From: Ipomoea triloba
Lineage: Eukaryota > Streptophyta > Magnoliopsida > Solanales > Convolvulaceae
Direction: 5' to 3'
Assembly: GCF_003576645.1 (NCBI RefSeq)
Contig: NC_044917.1
Span: 18,729,212-18,793,211, forward strand
Length of the DNA: 64,000 nucleotides
Below are positions 10,610 to 21,886 of the stretch, piece by piece. The notes beneath the pieces are model-generated. The model searched no databases, had not been told where the DNA came from, and saw nothing but the letters and a program-made list of their open reading frames with translations. The position numbers and the translations under genes were made by a program. How positions within the stretch are numbered: position 1 is the first letter of the stretch; each line of letters opens with the position of its first letter.

Positions 10610-10835
10610 TTGGACTAAAGAACAAAGAGTCGAGAATTTCAAGGTATGCAGTGATGAGGCCACTAATGTGAGCCATGTCACAGAGCAAAGCGCCCCACAT
10701 TTGTCAGCAACCTCTTGTAGTCCCAGTCCGTCGGGTAGGCACTGCCGCCACAAATGATCATCTTGGGTCTGAAATCCATGGCTTTCTCCTCCAATTTATC
10801 ATGAAAACATTTCATTTGAGGTATGTACATATTTT
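10610..10835 (-). pseudogene. Captured serine hydroxymethyltransferase fragment
   Basis: The minus strand translates to [20 protein letters not shown] then YPTDWDYKR. After a small deletion that shifts the frame it continues EVADKCGA, and after another shift [10 protein letters not shown]. These are the conserved SHMT blocks around FRPKxIICGGSxYPxxWDY and the DMAHISG segment of the PLP-binding domain. SHMT interconverts serine and glycine with tetrahydrofolate. Only about 70 of roughly 500 residues are present, with frameshifts, so it cannot be active. The EKAMDFRPK wording is closest in my memory to the SHMT6/7-type plant isoforms (low certainty). Confidence 0.85.
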
Positions 10836-11105
10836 TGCGAAAGAAAGAAAAAAATGCAAAATGGAGAAGTGATAGTTACATACGCGAACCGGAGAAGAAA
10901 ATAGAGGAGTGATTAAATTTTGACTTCAAAAGGTCAAATGCTTACATGTAGTCCAAGTATAGGATAATAAGCAAAAAAATATAAATACACATATGACATC
11001 CCGACCAACGCAAACCTGTTATTAACCTGTTAAAAATACTAATTGTTATTTTTTATAGGTTCATGGATGAATTTGGAGCTTATTTAAGTTTGGTGGCTTA
11101 ATTGC

Positions 11106-11645
11106 TGATGGGGAATATCCCTCGGGATTACAGATATACGGTCGGTCAATGATATATACGGTCGGGAAGAGTACCCCAAGATCGCGGTCTTACTCAGAGA
11201 GAACAAACCGATCATATACACTTCAGACCTCTTTGCCCAGCCGACCTCGCATGGAGACCCTTGTCTCGGGGCCATGTCATACTTAATATGGGCATCGGAG
11301 CTCGTTCCGGTATCGATACCTTGAACATAAATCCGTTCGCCCCGTTTGTTAAACTTAGCAGGAAAATCAAGCCACGTGTACGACTTGGGACTATATCAAC
11401 CGTGGCTGGTACATGTTCTCCACCTGCCCAGCATGCCTAGGGCCCGGAACGTGCCCCCTACCTACCTTATAAATACTCGCATTTAATGCAGCAAGGGGAT
11501 CTTTTGGCAGTTTTCAAAAAAGAACTAAGAGCTCAGGACCGTTAACACATTGTTGAGCTCCCCGAGCTAAGATAATTTACCGATTGCATTTCTACTAACA
11601 TAAATTGTGACCCGTATTGTATTGTGGTCGGTATTTACTATATCA
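11106..11645 (+). repeat. 5' LTR of the Tat element
   Basis: It is 540 bp, TG...CA, and nearly identical to the 3' LTR over the first ~130 and last ~70 bases. It holds ACCTTATAAATACTCGC near 11463, a probable TATA box. Just after it (11648) TGGTGTCATTTGTGGGGA is the likely primer binding site. Confidence 0.85.
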
Positions 11646-11704
11646 TTTTGGTGTCATTTGTGGGGAGCTGAGCAAGAAGTCGATCCTCATCACCAATCAA
11701 CAAC

Positions 11705-13400
11705 ATGTACCCATACATGGACTTCTTCAGTGAGCATGAACCGAAAGGCATGGAATTTCTTAACGATCTAGATACTGAAAACGAAGATTTGCGATCCCAC
11801 CTGAACGCCCGTATGGGAACGAGCTACATCCCTCCAGACGAGGTACCACAGCAAGACCCAATAAATATCATTCATAAGGTACCAACTTATCAACCCATGC
11901 CGACACTGATGCCATACCCCTATGTGATCAATCCGATTGGCGTCCTCGATCCTAATTACTAATGGTGGCAGCAGCACACTCCGCAATATTATGCACCTCC
12001 GCCCTACCCATTCCAGCCGAGCCCCACCCTATATCCCCAACATGCATATAAACCCGCCTAGAATGCCTCTGTCGTCCCTTCGACGAGAGAATTTACTATT
12101 AGTGAACCCGTGCTCCGCGACGTACAGTCTAAGAGAAGGGCACCATCTGTTCGACAGGACCCATCGGTACAACCTCGCCGACTCGTGCGGGATATGCTTG
12201 AATTGGTTGAAAGTTCGGAAGCTGACTCACTCCAGGAGGAGTGCATTTGAACGCTTGAGGCCATTTGCCAGAAACCGGCTTGGGCTACGTGATGAAGGAA
12301 GAGTGTCGGTGGACTGACCAGTAGGCAGCAATAGAGGCGACTCGGGTGAAAGTAGCACCTCCCGATCTCAAAGGCATAGAGCACGGACCGAAGAGGGACA
12401 CGAACAATTTCCCAGAGGAATCTTAGACCAAGTTCGGAAAGAATTTAACTAATGGAAAAACGAGCAGAACCCGCGCTCGGGCGAAAATACACCATCCCTG
12501 CTAGCGACACCCTTTACTAACAAGATGATAAGCTATCACTACCAGATCGACCTCCATGTCCCGGGAATAAGGGGTACAATGGCAAGACAGATCTGAAAGA
12601 GCATATCAACACCTATTACGTCAATATGCTAATTATGGGAGTTTCAGATGCAATCATTTGCAGAGCGATCTATTCCACCCTGGAAGGTCGGGCAGCTGAA
12701 TGGTTTAAAGCCTTAGAACCAAGGAAAATAGACTGTTTTGCCGAACTAGCGCGGAGATTCATATGACGTTTTGCGACATCTAAAGTAGTCTGACGGCATT
12801 TTACATATCTTGAGGCTGCCAAGCAGAAAGAGGGAGAAACTTTGACAGATTTCCTCACGAAGTGGAAAAACGCAATCGGTGAAGTGGAGCCAATGGATGA
12901 TCGAATGACTATAAACGTACTCCACTGGTCATTAAGGGCTGGGCGTTATATCAAGATTTCATCCTTAGACCCCTGTTGACGTACGAGGAAGCGCTTAGTC
13001 GAGTTGCCGACCACGCAAACGCTGGGGAAGCAAACACTGCAAAACGACGCTAGGAGGCAAGTCCAGCCAGGAACGATCGGCGGAACGACAATCGGCAGCA
13101 AAGGGGAAGAGAGGGATCGGCGGAACGACGATCAGCGATCGGAACGCTAGGAGGCAAGTCCGACCTTTACCCCCTGACTCGACCAGTGGTGGAAGTCCTA
13201 GACTACGCTCAATCATGTAACCTCATCTTGATACCTGAACCAAGCCGGGACGGAGATGACAATCCAAGTACTACGCGTACCATCGAAGTAGAGGTCATGA
13301 CGCTGAAGATTGTGCCAGTCTTAAGAGGGTAATCGAAGACCTCTTGAGGTCGGGAAAGCTGTCTTAATTCACTCAGAACGAAAAAAGTAAGCGCTCACAG
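11705..13400 (+). pseudogene. Tat gag (degenerate)
   Basis: An open stretch starts MYPYMDFFSEHEPKGMEFL at 11705. After stops, the capsid-like core follows near 12555-13010: GYNGKTDLKEHINTY, then GRAAEWFKAL, then KQKEGETLTDFLTKWKNAIG, then LLTYEEALSRVADHA. A zinc-knuckle-like region with HDAEDCASLKRVIEDLL is near 13290-13350. This matches the Retrotrans_gag fold of Tat elements, which packages element RNA. At least five frame breaks are visible, so no full Gag is made. Confidence 0.8.
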
Positions 13401-13479
13401 CGAAATATTTTCAAGAAATCAGAAAAGGACAAAAAGAATAGAGACCCCGATCGGGATGAGCCGCCCCGGACCCAAGCAC

Positions 13480-14620
13480 AAAGCAAACCATTCACGTCAT
13501 CTTCGGAGGCCCGGAGGGAGGTGACGTCGCTCGGGTCATACAAGTGTCAGCTATTGCTGTCGATGGCCTGCCAAGAACCAGTGAGGGAAGAAGACAACTG
13601 GATAACCAACCTCATGCAGTATTTACAAACCGGTAGCCTCCCAGAGGATGATGACAGAGTTCGAAATTCCAAGTTACGTGCCCCCTGATTTTAAATCCTG
13701 GAAGGGAGGCTATACCGACAATTATGCGGGGGGCCGTTAATGCGTTGCATCAACCAGTTTGAAGCGGATTTGGTGATGAACGAATTGCAATCCGGTATCT
13801 GCTCGACCCATCAGGGTGGTCGTTCTCTGGCCCGCCGTATCATGCTGATCGGATATTATTGGCCATCCATTTAGATTGATTGTAAAGAGCTGGCAAAAAA
13901 ATGTGAATCTTGTTAGGTCTTCGCAAAGCTCCTAGTCGGCCAGCGACATTCTACGAGCCGGTAAGCTCGGTGATCCCCTTTGCTAGGTAGGGGGTAGATA
14001 TCGTGGGACCATTCCCCAAACTCCCAGGGCGAAAAAAATTCATTATAGTCGGGACTAGGTCTTTTCATAATTTCTTAACTATAATGGGAACTAGATCGGT
14101 ACGATGCATACTCCTAAGGGAATGGCCAAGTCGAAAATGCCAACCAAACTATTCTTGAAGGATTAAAAAAAAAGCTAGATTCGGTAGGACGAAGTTGGGC
14201 GGAGGAGCTACCATACATTTTTTGGGCATACCGTACTACCCCTAGGGAGGCTACAAAAGAAACACCCTTCACGTTAGTCTACGGAGCTGATGCAAGGCTG
14301 CCCATCGAGGCATGGATCCCCACTGCTCGCGTTGCTTAGAGGAACGACGACACTTGACCGCGAATAGTGGAGTATCAGCAAAGGGTGAAGACATACCACT
14401 ACTCAAGAGTCCGCCTGAGATATTTTCAGGTCGGAGATTACGTTCCCGTAGACGGGAAGCCAGCCGACCGTAGGAGAGTGGGAAGTTAGCCTAGAGATGG
14501 GAGGGACCCTATGTCATTGTCGCAGTTGTCCGCCCCGTCACTTACAAACTACAAACGACCACAAGGAAATCGGTTGATCGAGTTTGGAACTCTGAGCATC
14601 TAGTCTTATTCTACCACTAG
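13480..14620 (+). pseudogene. Tat protease scrap and integrase (degenerate, RT deleted)
   Basis: HVIFGGPEGGD at about 13495 is the usual start of the protease domain. The sequence then jumps to a linker and the integrase zinc finger (STHQGGRSLARRI, then KKCESC) near 13800-13910. GVDIVGPFPKLPG, with the first catalytic Asp, is near 13990. After another gap come the segments NANQTILEGLKKKLDSVGRS and FWAYRTTPREATKETPF near 14120-14275. The reverse transcriptase-RNase H block, normally about 1.8 kb, is absent. Integration in trans is the only way this copy could have moved after the deletion. Confidence 0.8.
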
Positions 14621-14699
14621 AAATTGACTTCACCTATGCATGTAATGATTTTGACATTTAAACTGTTTCAAGGAAGTTGCCCAATCATGGGACATTTCG

Positions 14700-15330
14700 A
14701 AATATTGACTCCGCCCGAGCACAACATAACTCCTGATCCTCTGGATCCGTTCCAATCTACGATTGAGGTGCCCGACCATGGGCCTAATTCCTGATCCCCT
14801 GGATCAGTTCTGACCTACGATCGAGGTACCTGACCATGGGCCTAATTCCTGATCCCCTTAGATCAGTTCCGATCTACGATCGAGGTACCCGACCATGGGC
14901 CTAATTTCTGATCCCCTGGATCAGTTCCAATCTATAATTGAGGTGCCCAACCATGGGCCTAATTTCTGATCCCATGGATCAGTTCCGATCTACAATCGAG
15001 GTTCTCGACCATGGGGCTAATTCCTGATCCCTTGGGTTAGTTCCGATCTACGATTGAGGAGCCCGACCATGGGCCTAATTCCTGATCCCCTAGATCAGTT
15101 CAGATCTACGAACGAGGTGCCTGTGCACGAGCCTAACTCCTAATCCCTTGGATCAGTTCAAATCTCTGATCGAGGTGCCCCGACCGTGGGCCTAACCCTT
15201 GATTCCTTGAATCAATTCCGCTCTTCGATTGAAGATCCCGATCGGCCGGGCCTTACACTCAATTTCTACATCAGCATAGATCTTCCGACCGAGGTGCCCC
15301 CACCATGGGCCTAACACCAGTGCCTCAAGA
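14700..15330 (+). repeat. Tandem array of ~59-bp units in the Tat element
   Basis: About ten units hold GACCATGGGCCTAATTCCTG, ATCAGTTCCGATCTACGATC and GAGGTGCCC. Sequence similarity falls toward the right end. Repeat arrays in this position are known in Tat/Ogre elements and have been linked to the origin of satellites. Confidence 0.9.
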
Positions 15331-15716
15331 TGGGTCGGTCAATAGTTTAAGATCCGCCCTAACCTAGCCGAGATGCTTCAAAATATAAAATTGATCGGAA
15401 AAACAGAAGTTCAAAAAATCCCTCGCATAAAAACCGTGGAAATTTATAAACAAGGAAAAACAAAATCAAATCATGCTCGGCAAAAAACTAGGGCCGAGCT
15501 CTTGGATAATTGTTTTGGCAAAACATCCAAAAGACTACTCTTGAGTAGTAGAGTCGCGAGCCGAATCCTTTGAAGGGTCAGTGGCTTACCCGGTCATAGT
15601 AGCCTTTTACATGGTAGAAACCTCAACTCTAGAGGTCGGGGGTCTTCATACGGCATTAGGCCCGGATCGGGCACATCATCTGGCATGATTTCCAGGATGG
15701 TGGCAGTGTAAATCTC

Positions 15717-17838
15717 CTATTGCATGGTGTGTTGACCGGAGGTGTATGCCCATTTCCCGTATATCCAAGTCAACTCCTCCTCGACCTCATTGTGAATAAA
15801 GGCTTGGAAAAAAGCCTCGGCTTCCGCCAGATCACGATAGAGGAAAGAAGAAAGGTTGGCATAGTCTAACATCTTCATATTGGTCTCAGTAACTTCTTGC
15901 TTAGTGGCCTCGACTTCACGATCGACTACAGCAACATGATCTTCCAACGCCTTGGACTTCTTTAGCGGATCGATCTCTTTTCGCGACTATGGACTTCTTT
16001 AGCGGATCGATCTCTTTTCGCACCACGTTCTCAAACGCCTTAGCACGGCATAAGAGATTAGTCATCATGTGTGAAAGCTGTAAGTACAATCGGACACGAT
16101 AAGCAAACTAGTAAGTGTCATATGTGCTAAGAATAAAAGTCAAAGCTAACCCGGAGAATGTCTTGGGTGATCTGCTCTCCGACCTGATCAGTCTCCAAGC
16201 CCATCTTCTTGAGGAGACTAGTCGTTTGCTCTCCCCCTTCGCGTAACGCATCGAGGACTGGAGCCGAGCCTAGGGGACTTGGACGCTTATGCCTTTTGAG
16301 CAGGATGACCTCCTCGACATTTGAGCCACCACTTTCTCCTTACCCCTTTTACAGGGGGCTTGGGTGACCTGGAGGTCGGATCCGGTACTCGTGGCCTGAA
16401 TGGTCCCGAGGGGAATGGCGATCGGGATCGATTGTTCCATTGTGACCGTTTGGGCCTGGGTCGACTTCTTGCCGCCGTGGGAAACCTTTTGTCGGGGCTT
16501 CCGGGGACCAGCCGAAGCAGTAGCAAATCCCTTTTCTAGGACCATTTCTGCAAGAGAAGTAAACAAGTTAAAAATATAACAACTTATGCAGGGTAAAAAG
16601 ATCGAAACGCCACTCCATTTGCCTCAACCTCCTTTGCTCGGATCGGGGATAGGAGCTGGAACCACGATTGTCATAGCAACCTTTTGAGGGACGTACTTCT
16701 CCTCCCGACTATAGTTCGGTGCTTGGAGACAGACAACAGTATAGGCTCCTGGAGTCCGAAAGATTTGATAATCGTAAAACTCCGAGGAGATCTTGGCAAC
16801 GGCATCTCTGAGTGCTCAGGTCTGAGGAGGATAGGCATGCTTGGTATAATGCGTCAACCAGATGCGGGGAACGGGTAGCTTCCACACATACCTAATTGAG
16901 AGTATCCGATTCTTCTAGCCTTTATTATTATCCGAAAGGTGCAAGATACTGCAAAAATGCCCTCAGGATTGGATCATAAGAAAACCCCCTTCGTGCTTAG
17001 GAGGAATGGGTCAAACGGCAAAGATGAAGTTAAGAAGCTCGATGGTGCAAGATAGCTTGTGCTGAGTGCAGATCTGGGGGAAACAGGCGATAATGCGATG
17101 AGCATTCGGCTTGATCTGCCCCGGCAAGACCCTGTAGTGGTTAAGGAAGGCGAGAAGAAATGAGGAAAATGGGAACGATAGTGGGGCTTTAAGGGAATCT
17201 AGGTGAATCCCTAGCCAATCATCTTTCGTATGATCAATGATGTTTCCCAAAGATCGACGAGTCTTAAACACGACACGACCCGACCAGGATAAGTGAGCAA
17301 GCAGGAGTTCTTACGTACATCCTCATTATTTAAAAACATAAGTTTTTCCCCACGAGTGGGAGATGATTGAGAAGAGGAAGGAAGGGCTGAAGAAGCCAGA
17401 ATTAAGGAGGTGGGGTTTGGAGAAGAGGTCGCAAGAGGAGGAAAGGTTGCCAAAAGGTCAGCCCTAGAAGGAGAAGAAACAGTATGCAGCATGGAGTGCA
17501 GGGCGGATATCACCACCCGAGGTGATTTTCCCCGCCCCGATGTCCCTACTTCACCTATAGTCGGAGAACTAAGAGAACGTTGGTCCACTCCAACCCGATC
17601 TCCCTTGAAGCTACCCTCCTGGGACGGCCTGCCACTCCAACTGGAAAAGCCTCGATCTCCTGGTCAATGGAGTCAGCCCGGGACAACCCTGCGGCGCCCG
17701 TTGGAAATGCATTGATTTCCTGATTTGTAGAATCGGTGGACAAAACGCTGGATGAGTTGACTTCCACCTCGTCATCATAATCTTTCCCCGAGACATTCTG
17801 ACTATCCGAATCTGACATACCGACTCTCTATAGGGCAT
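15717..17838 (-). pseudogene. Antisense ORF of the Tat element (gypsy-type transposon domain)
   Basis: Read on the minus strand from 17838: an acidic N-terminal part (MSDSDSQNVSGKDYDDEVEV) is followed, after frame breaks, by a conserved block near 17011-17271 (FPFSSFLLAFLNHYRVLPGQ, then IKPNAHRIIACF). Downstream pieces lie at 16600-16960, 16270-16566 (basic, MFTSLAEMVLEKGF) and 15717-15947 (coiled-coil-like, EVEATKQEVTETNMKML). The central block fits the putative gypsy-type transposon domain found in antisense frames of Tat elements. Its role is unknown. A 35-bp tandem duplication (ATGGACTTCTTTAGCGGATC) lies at about 15953-16020. Confidence 0.7.
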
Positions 17839-18240
17839 GGGAGGTCGATTTTAGCTCGGAGGCCCGATTATAAGGGCCTGAGAACCCGATCTGTGTCTAA
17901 AAGTTACGAAAATAAAAGAGAATAGGGTCTGAGAACAATACTTACTTGTGGCAATGATGCACTATGATAGCAGTGGTGGTCGAAGGCTACTTCAAGCAAG
18001 TATTGATGCTCGGGAGGCTCTGATCTTAGGCAAAGAAAGGTGTAAAATGGGCCCTGTCAGAACCCCTATTTATAGGGAAATATGGCGGGAATACGTATCG
18101 ACTCACCCAACTGATGAACGTGGATCCCGAGAACATTATCTGCCCGACACGTGTCTTCTCCAGGTCAAGGGATATAGTCAAACTTAGCCCGAAATCCTCC
18201 TTCTCAAAGAGCATCGGACACCGGGCTAAGGGGGGCTACT

Positions 18241-18437
18241 TGATGGGGAATATCCCTCGAGATTACAAATATACGGTCGACCAATGATATATACGGTCGG
18301 GAACAATACCCCTAGACCACGATCTTACTTAGAGAGAACTAACCGATCATATACACTTCCGACCTCATTTACCGATTGCATTTCCACTAACATAAACTGT
18401 GACCCGTATTGTATTGTGATCGGTATTTACTATATCA
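18241..18437 (+). repeat. 3' LTR of the Tat element, with a 343-bp deletion
   Basis: It is 197 bp, preceded by the polypurine tract CTAAGGGGGGCTACT. It matches the 5' LTR at both ends but lacks the middle: the sequence passes from ACTTCCGACCTC straight to ATTTACCGATTGC. Confidence 0.85.
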
Positions 18438-18482
18438 ATTGCTATCCTCAAATAGTTCAATGATTTATTTGTACCTTTTCCC

Positions 18483-18944
18483 AAAATTAATAAATGTACA
18501 ATACACCCTATTAGATTGCAGTGTATGTTCATCTATACTTTCTCAACCTGATGAAGCACAAAGAGTCAATTCACTTCGACTGAGTCTTGATATCATGACC
18601 TCTCATATGGGAGAGTCACTACATGGCATCTAAGCATAAGGTGCTTGGAAGCTTGAAGATCAAATATAATTTCGCATAAATTAGAATTACCATGGAATTT
18701 AGGCATTTATCTTTGATGTCAAATTTTACGGCAATTTATATCATGACTCAGATTTAATATGACTTCATAAAGTACAAAATTTATGTTCATAATGCATAGA
18801 ATTATATAGCTGAAGACACATAAATACCTACATAATACACAGAATTTATGTTCATTATATCGTGTTTATATGTATGTGTATTATGAATATAAATTTTGTG
18901 CATTATGAACATGAATTATGTACATTATTAAGTCAAATTCTGTG
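18483..18944. other. Spacer with a SINE fragment
   Basis: 18530-18560 contains CTTTCTCAACCTGATGAAGC, the tail of the SINE family seen in full at 46416-46580 and 54790-54960, here on the minus strand. The remainder is AT-rich with short repeats of CATAATGCACAGAATTTATG and shows no gene. Confidence 0.4.
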
Positions 18945-21760
18945 TACTGGATCAGGGTCCACAGTGCACTATGGACCTTGGTCTATGATATAACGATGAA
19001 ATTTTACTATGGACCATATTCCACGTAACGATATGGATTATGAAAGCAATGCGATACAGCCGTTAAATTTTAACAAATCTCGTAGTTTTTGTGTTTTTAG
19101 AATAAAATGAAACTATAGTGTATTTAAAATAAAACTAAATAACTTGTCTCGCATGTTGTGTTTATAGTATCAAATGAAGAGTTTATTACCGAAATGGTCC
19201 CTCGACTATTGCGAAATTACCAATTTGGCTCTCGACAATTTTTCTTGCCCAATTAAGTCCTCAAACTTTGAAAAGTTTAACCATTTTGGTCATCCGTTTA
19301 TTTTGGTGTTAAACAATCGTTAAATCAGGACCAAATTAATAATTTTGCTATAGTCAAGGGACCATTTTGATAATTAATTTTTGACTAAAATGGTCCCTTG
19401 ACTATAACAAAATTACCAGTTTGGTCCCGATTTAACGGATATCAAACGGTAAAAATAAACGGAGGACCAAAATGCTTAAATTTTTCAAAGTCTAAGGACT
19501 TAATTGGGCAAGAAAAATTATCGATGACCAAATTGGTAATTTCGTAATAGTCGAGGGACTATATATTTCGGTAATAAATTCTCAAATGAAAGTTAATTGA
19601 ATTGAAATGATACTTTAGTTGTATTGAAATGAAACTGTAATATATATAAACAGAAACTAGATAACATGTCTCACATATTGAGTGTATATTGTCAAATAAA
19701 ACTATAGTTGAATTGAAATGATACTTTAATTTTGCTAAATGAAACTATAGTATGTATAAAAAGAAACTAAATAACATGTCTCACATATTGAGTGTATATT
19801 ATCAAATGAAACAATAGTTATATCAAAATGATAGTTTAGTTATGTTGTAATGAAACCACAATGTATGTAAAATGAATCTCAATAACAATTTCACATATGT
19901 GCGTGTATATTGTCCAATGAAACCATAGTTGAATTAGAATTATAATTTAGTAGTGCTATAATAAGACTACAATGTGTCTAAAATGGAATTCTATAATAGG
20001 TCTCATTGTAATAAAACTATTGTATGTATAATGTCAGATGAAATTGTAATTGAACAAAATGAAACTTTTGTTATACTGAAATGAAACTATAATGTATATA
20101 AAATGAAACTGAATATATTATACAAACAAAACTAATTAGACGGAATGGATACTGTTTCTTTTTATTATAATATACGATATCGTTTTGGACCATGGTTTAC
20201 AGGAAAATTTGCCTTGGTGATGTGGGCTACTGTTAATTTTGGGGCTCAATTGAAGTAATTGGAGAATTTTTGCTTTCGATAAAATACGGGTCCGTGACGG
20301 ATATGCTTATTAGGGCAATTGGATCGTATTTGCCGAGAAGATGGGCTTATTTTCGATGCTCCTGAATTTCTAACATTTGGAGGCAATTTGAATTAGCAAA
20401 TTTTTCTGAGTGGATATTTAAAGGTATATTATTTATGTATAAAATATATATTATTTGCAGTATATAAAATAATAAAATTTCAGTATGCAAATAGTATCTA
20501 TAGTATATTAAATATATATATATACATATTTTATTCATGGATCACACAACTGTGTGAACCATGGTTTATTGAATAATGATTGTTTGAATTTACTATGGAT
20601 TTGGCCCGTAAATATTTTAGAATTATTTGATTTTTATTTTCATATTTTATTTCTAACTCATAAAATACATTATTCTAACTCATAAAATATATTATTTTAT
20701 ACTAAGAATTTCATTTTAATATAAAGTACATTATTCTAACACATAAAGAAATTATTTTAACTCATAAAATACACCATCTTATCCCATAAAATTTATTATT
20801 CAACACATAAGCCTATGAAGCACGATTTTTTTTTTTAAATGTCAAAACGACATCGTTTGAATCGTCGTCCACACAATAGTTTGCCACGACCTGGTCAACT
20901 TAGTTTGTTCTATAATTTAATTTCGATGTGTCTTTGGATCTACACCTCTTCAATCGTTATATTGTGACCATGGTCCAAAAACGGTGTCATTTCTTTAAGT
21001 AAAGAAACGGTTGCTGCTACATATTAACGGAACCCGTATTTTTTGTGTGTTAACTTACAAAATGAAACTACAGTGTATTTAAAATGAAAATGTCTCACAT
21101 ATTGTTTTTATATTATCAAATGAAACTATAATTGAATTGAAATAAAACTGCAATGTATATAAAATAAAACTGAATAACAATTTTACATATTTGAGTGTAT
21201 ATTATCCAATGAAACTACAGTTATATCAAAATGATACTGTAGTTGTGTAGTAATGAAACTATAGTGTATATAAAATCAAACTGAATAACAATTTCACATA
21301 TTTGAGTGTATAATGTCGAATGAAACTGTAATTATATCGAAATAAAATTGTAGTTGTGTCGAAATGAAAGTGCAGTGTATATAAATGAAACTGAATAACA
21401 GTTCAACATATTTGAGTGTATATTGTCCAATGAACCTGTAGTTATATCGAAATGATATTGTAGTTGTGTTGTAATGAAACTATAGTGTATGTAAAATAAA
21501 ACCGAATAACAGTTTCACATATTTGAGTGTATAATGTCGAATGAGACTGTAGTTATATCGAAATAAAACTGTAGTTATATCGAAATAAAACTGTAGTTGT
21601 ATTGATGAAACTGCAGTGTATATAAAATGAAACTGAATATGTTATACCAACATAGCTACTTTACACGGAGCAACGCGGAATGACGCGGACGGATGTCGTT
21701 TCTTTTCATTAAAAGAAACGAAACCGTTTTGGACCATGGTATAATTTGCGGCACCTCTTA
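18945..21760. mobile_element. Non-coding element(s) of ATGAAACT-type tandem repeats
   Basis: Long arrays use a ~110-120 bp period with words such as AAATGAAACTGAATAACA, TTTCACATATTTGAGTGTAT and ATGAAACTATAGTGTAT (19595-20130 and 21055-21640). Borders carry GGATCAGGGTCCAC (18950), GTTTTGGACCATGG (20190 and 21720) and AAACGACATCGTTT (20844). These resemble the borders at 7386-8260. There may be two adjacent copies with a junction near 20200-20950. No frame is coding. A MULE-type MITE is inserted at 19183-19579. Confidence 0.5.
19183..19579. mobile_element. MULE-type MITE, almost entirely inverted repeat
   Basis: TTATTACCGAAATGGTCCCT at the left is repeated inverted at the right. The arms extend about 190 bp each and meet near 19375, with AAATGGTCCCTTGACTATA repeated at the centre. 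No coding capacity. The transcript would fold into a long hairpin. Confidence 0.75.
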
Positions 21761-21846
21761 TGCCCGGCCACCGGCACAAACTGTCGAGGCGTTCCTTGGC
21801 AAACTTTATGTTTAAACTTCTTAATATAACAATCTTTTTTATCAAA

Positions 21847-21886
<40 letters not shown>

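Larger units (their letters stand above)
11106..18437 (+). mobile_element. Tat-lineage Ty3/Gypsy LTR retrotransposon, internally deleted
   Basis: The element begins TGATGGGGAATATCC and ends TTTACTATATCA. It is flanked by a perfect 5-bp duplication ATTGC (11101-11105 and 18438-18442). The order is 5' LTR, primer site, gag, a scrap of protease, integrase, a tandem-repeat zone, an antisense reading frame, polypurine tract, 3' LTR. Reverse transcriptase and RNase H are missing. Antisense frames and repeat-rich 3' regions are known marks of the plant Tat group. Stops in gag and integrase make it defective. Confidence 0.85.
10003..18482. mobile_element. Pack-MULE with long terminal inverted repeats, split by a Tat element
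   Basis: The left inverted repeat is 10003-10295. The right one is 10872-11105 plus 18438-18482, interrupted by the retrotransposon 11106-18437. The two arms are roughly 85 percent alike by eye: both start (G)GGAAAAGGTACAAATA and end inward at GCGTATGTAACTAT. Flanking 9-mers AAAATTATA and AAAATTAAT fit a decayed MULE target duplication. Between the arms is a fragment of a host serine hydroxymethyltransferase gene and no transposase. That is the definition of a Pack-MULE. 9751-10002 outside it is AT-rich with nothing recognised. Confidence 0.75.
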
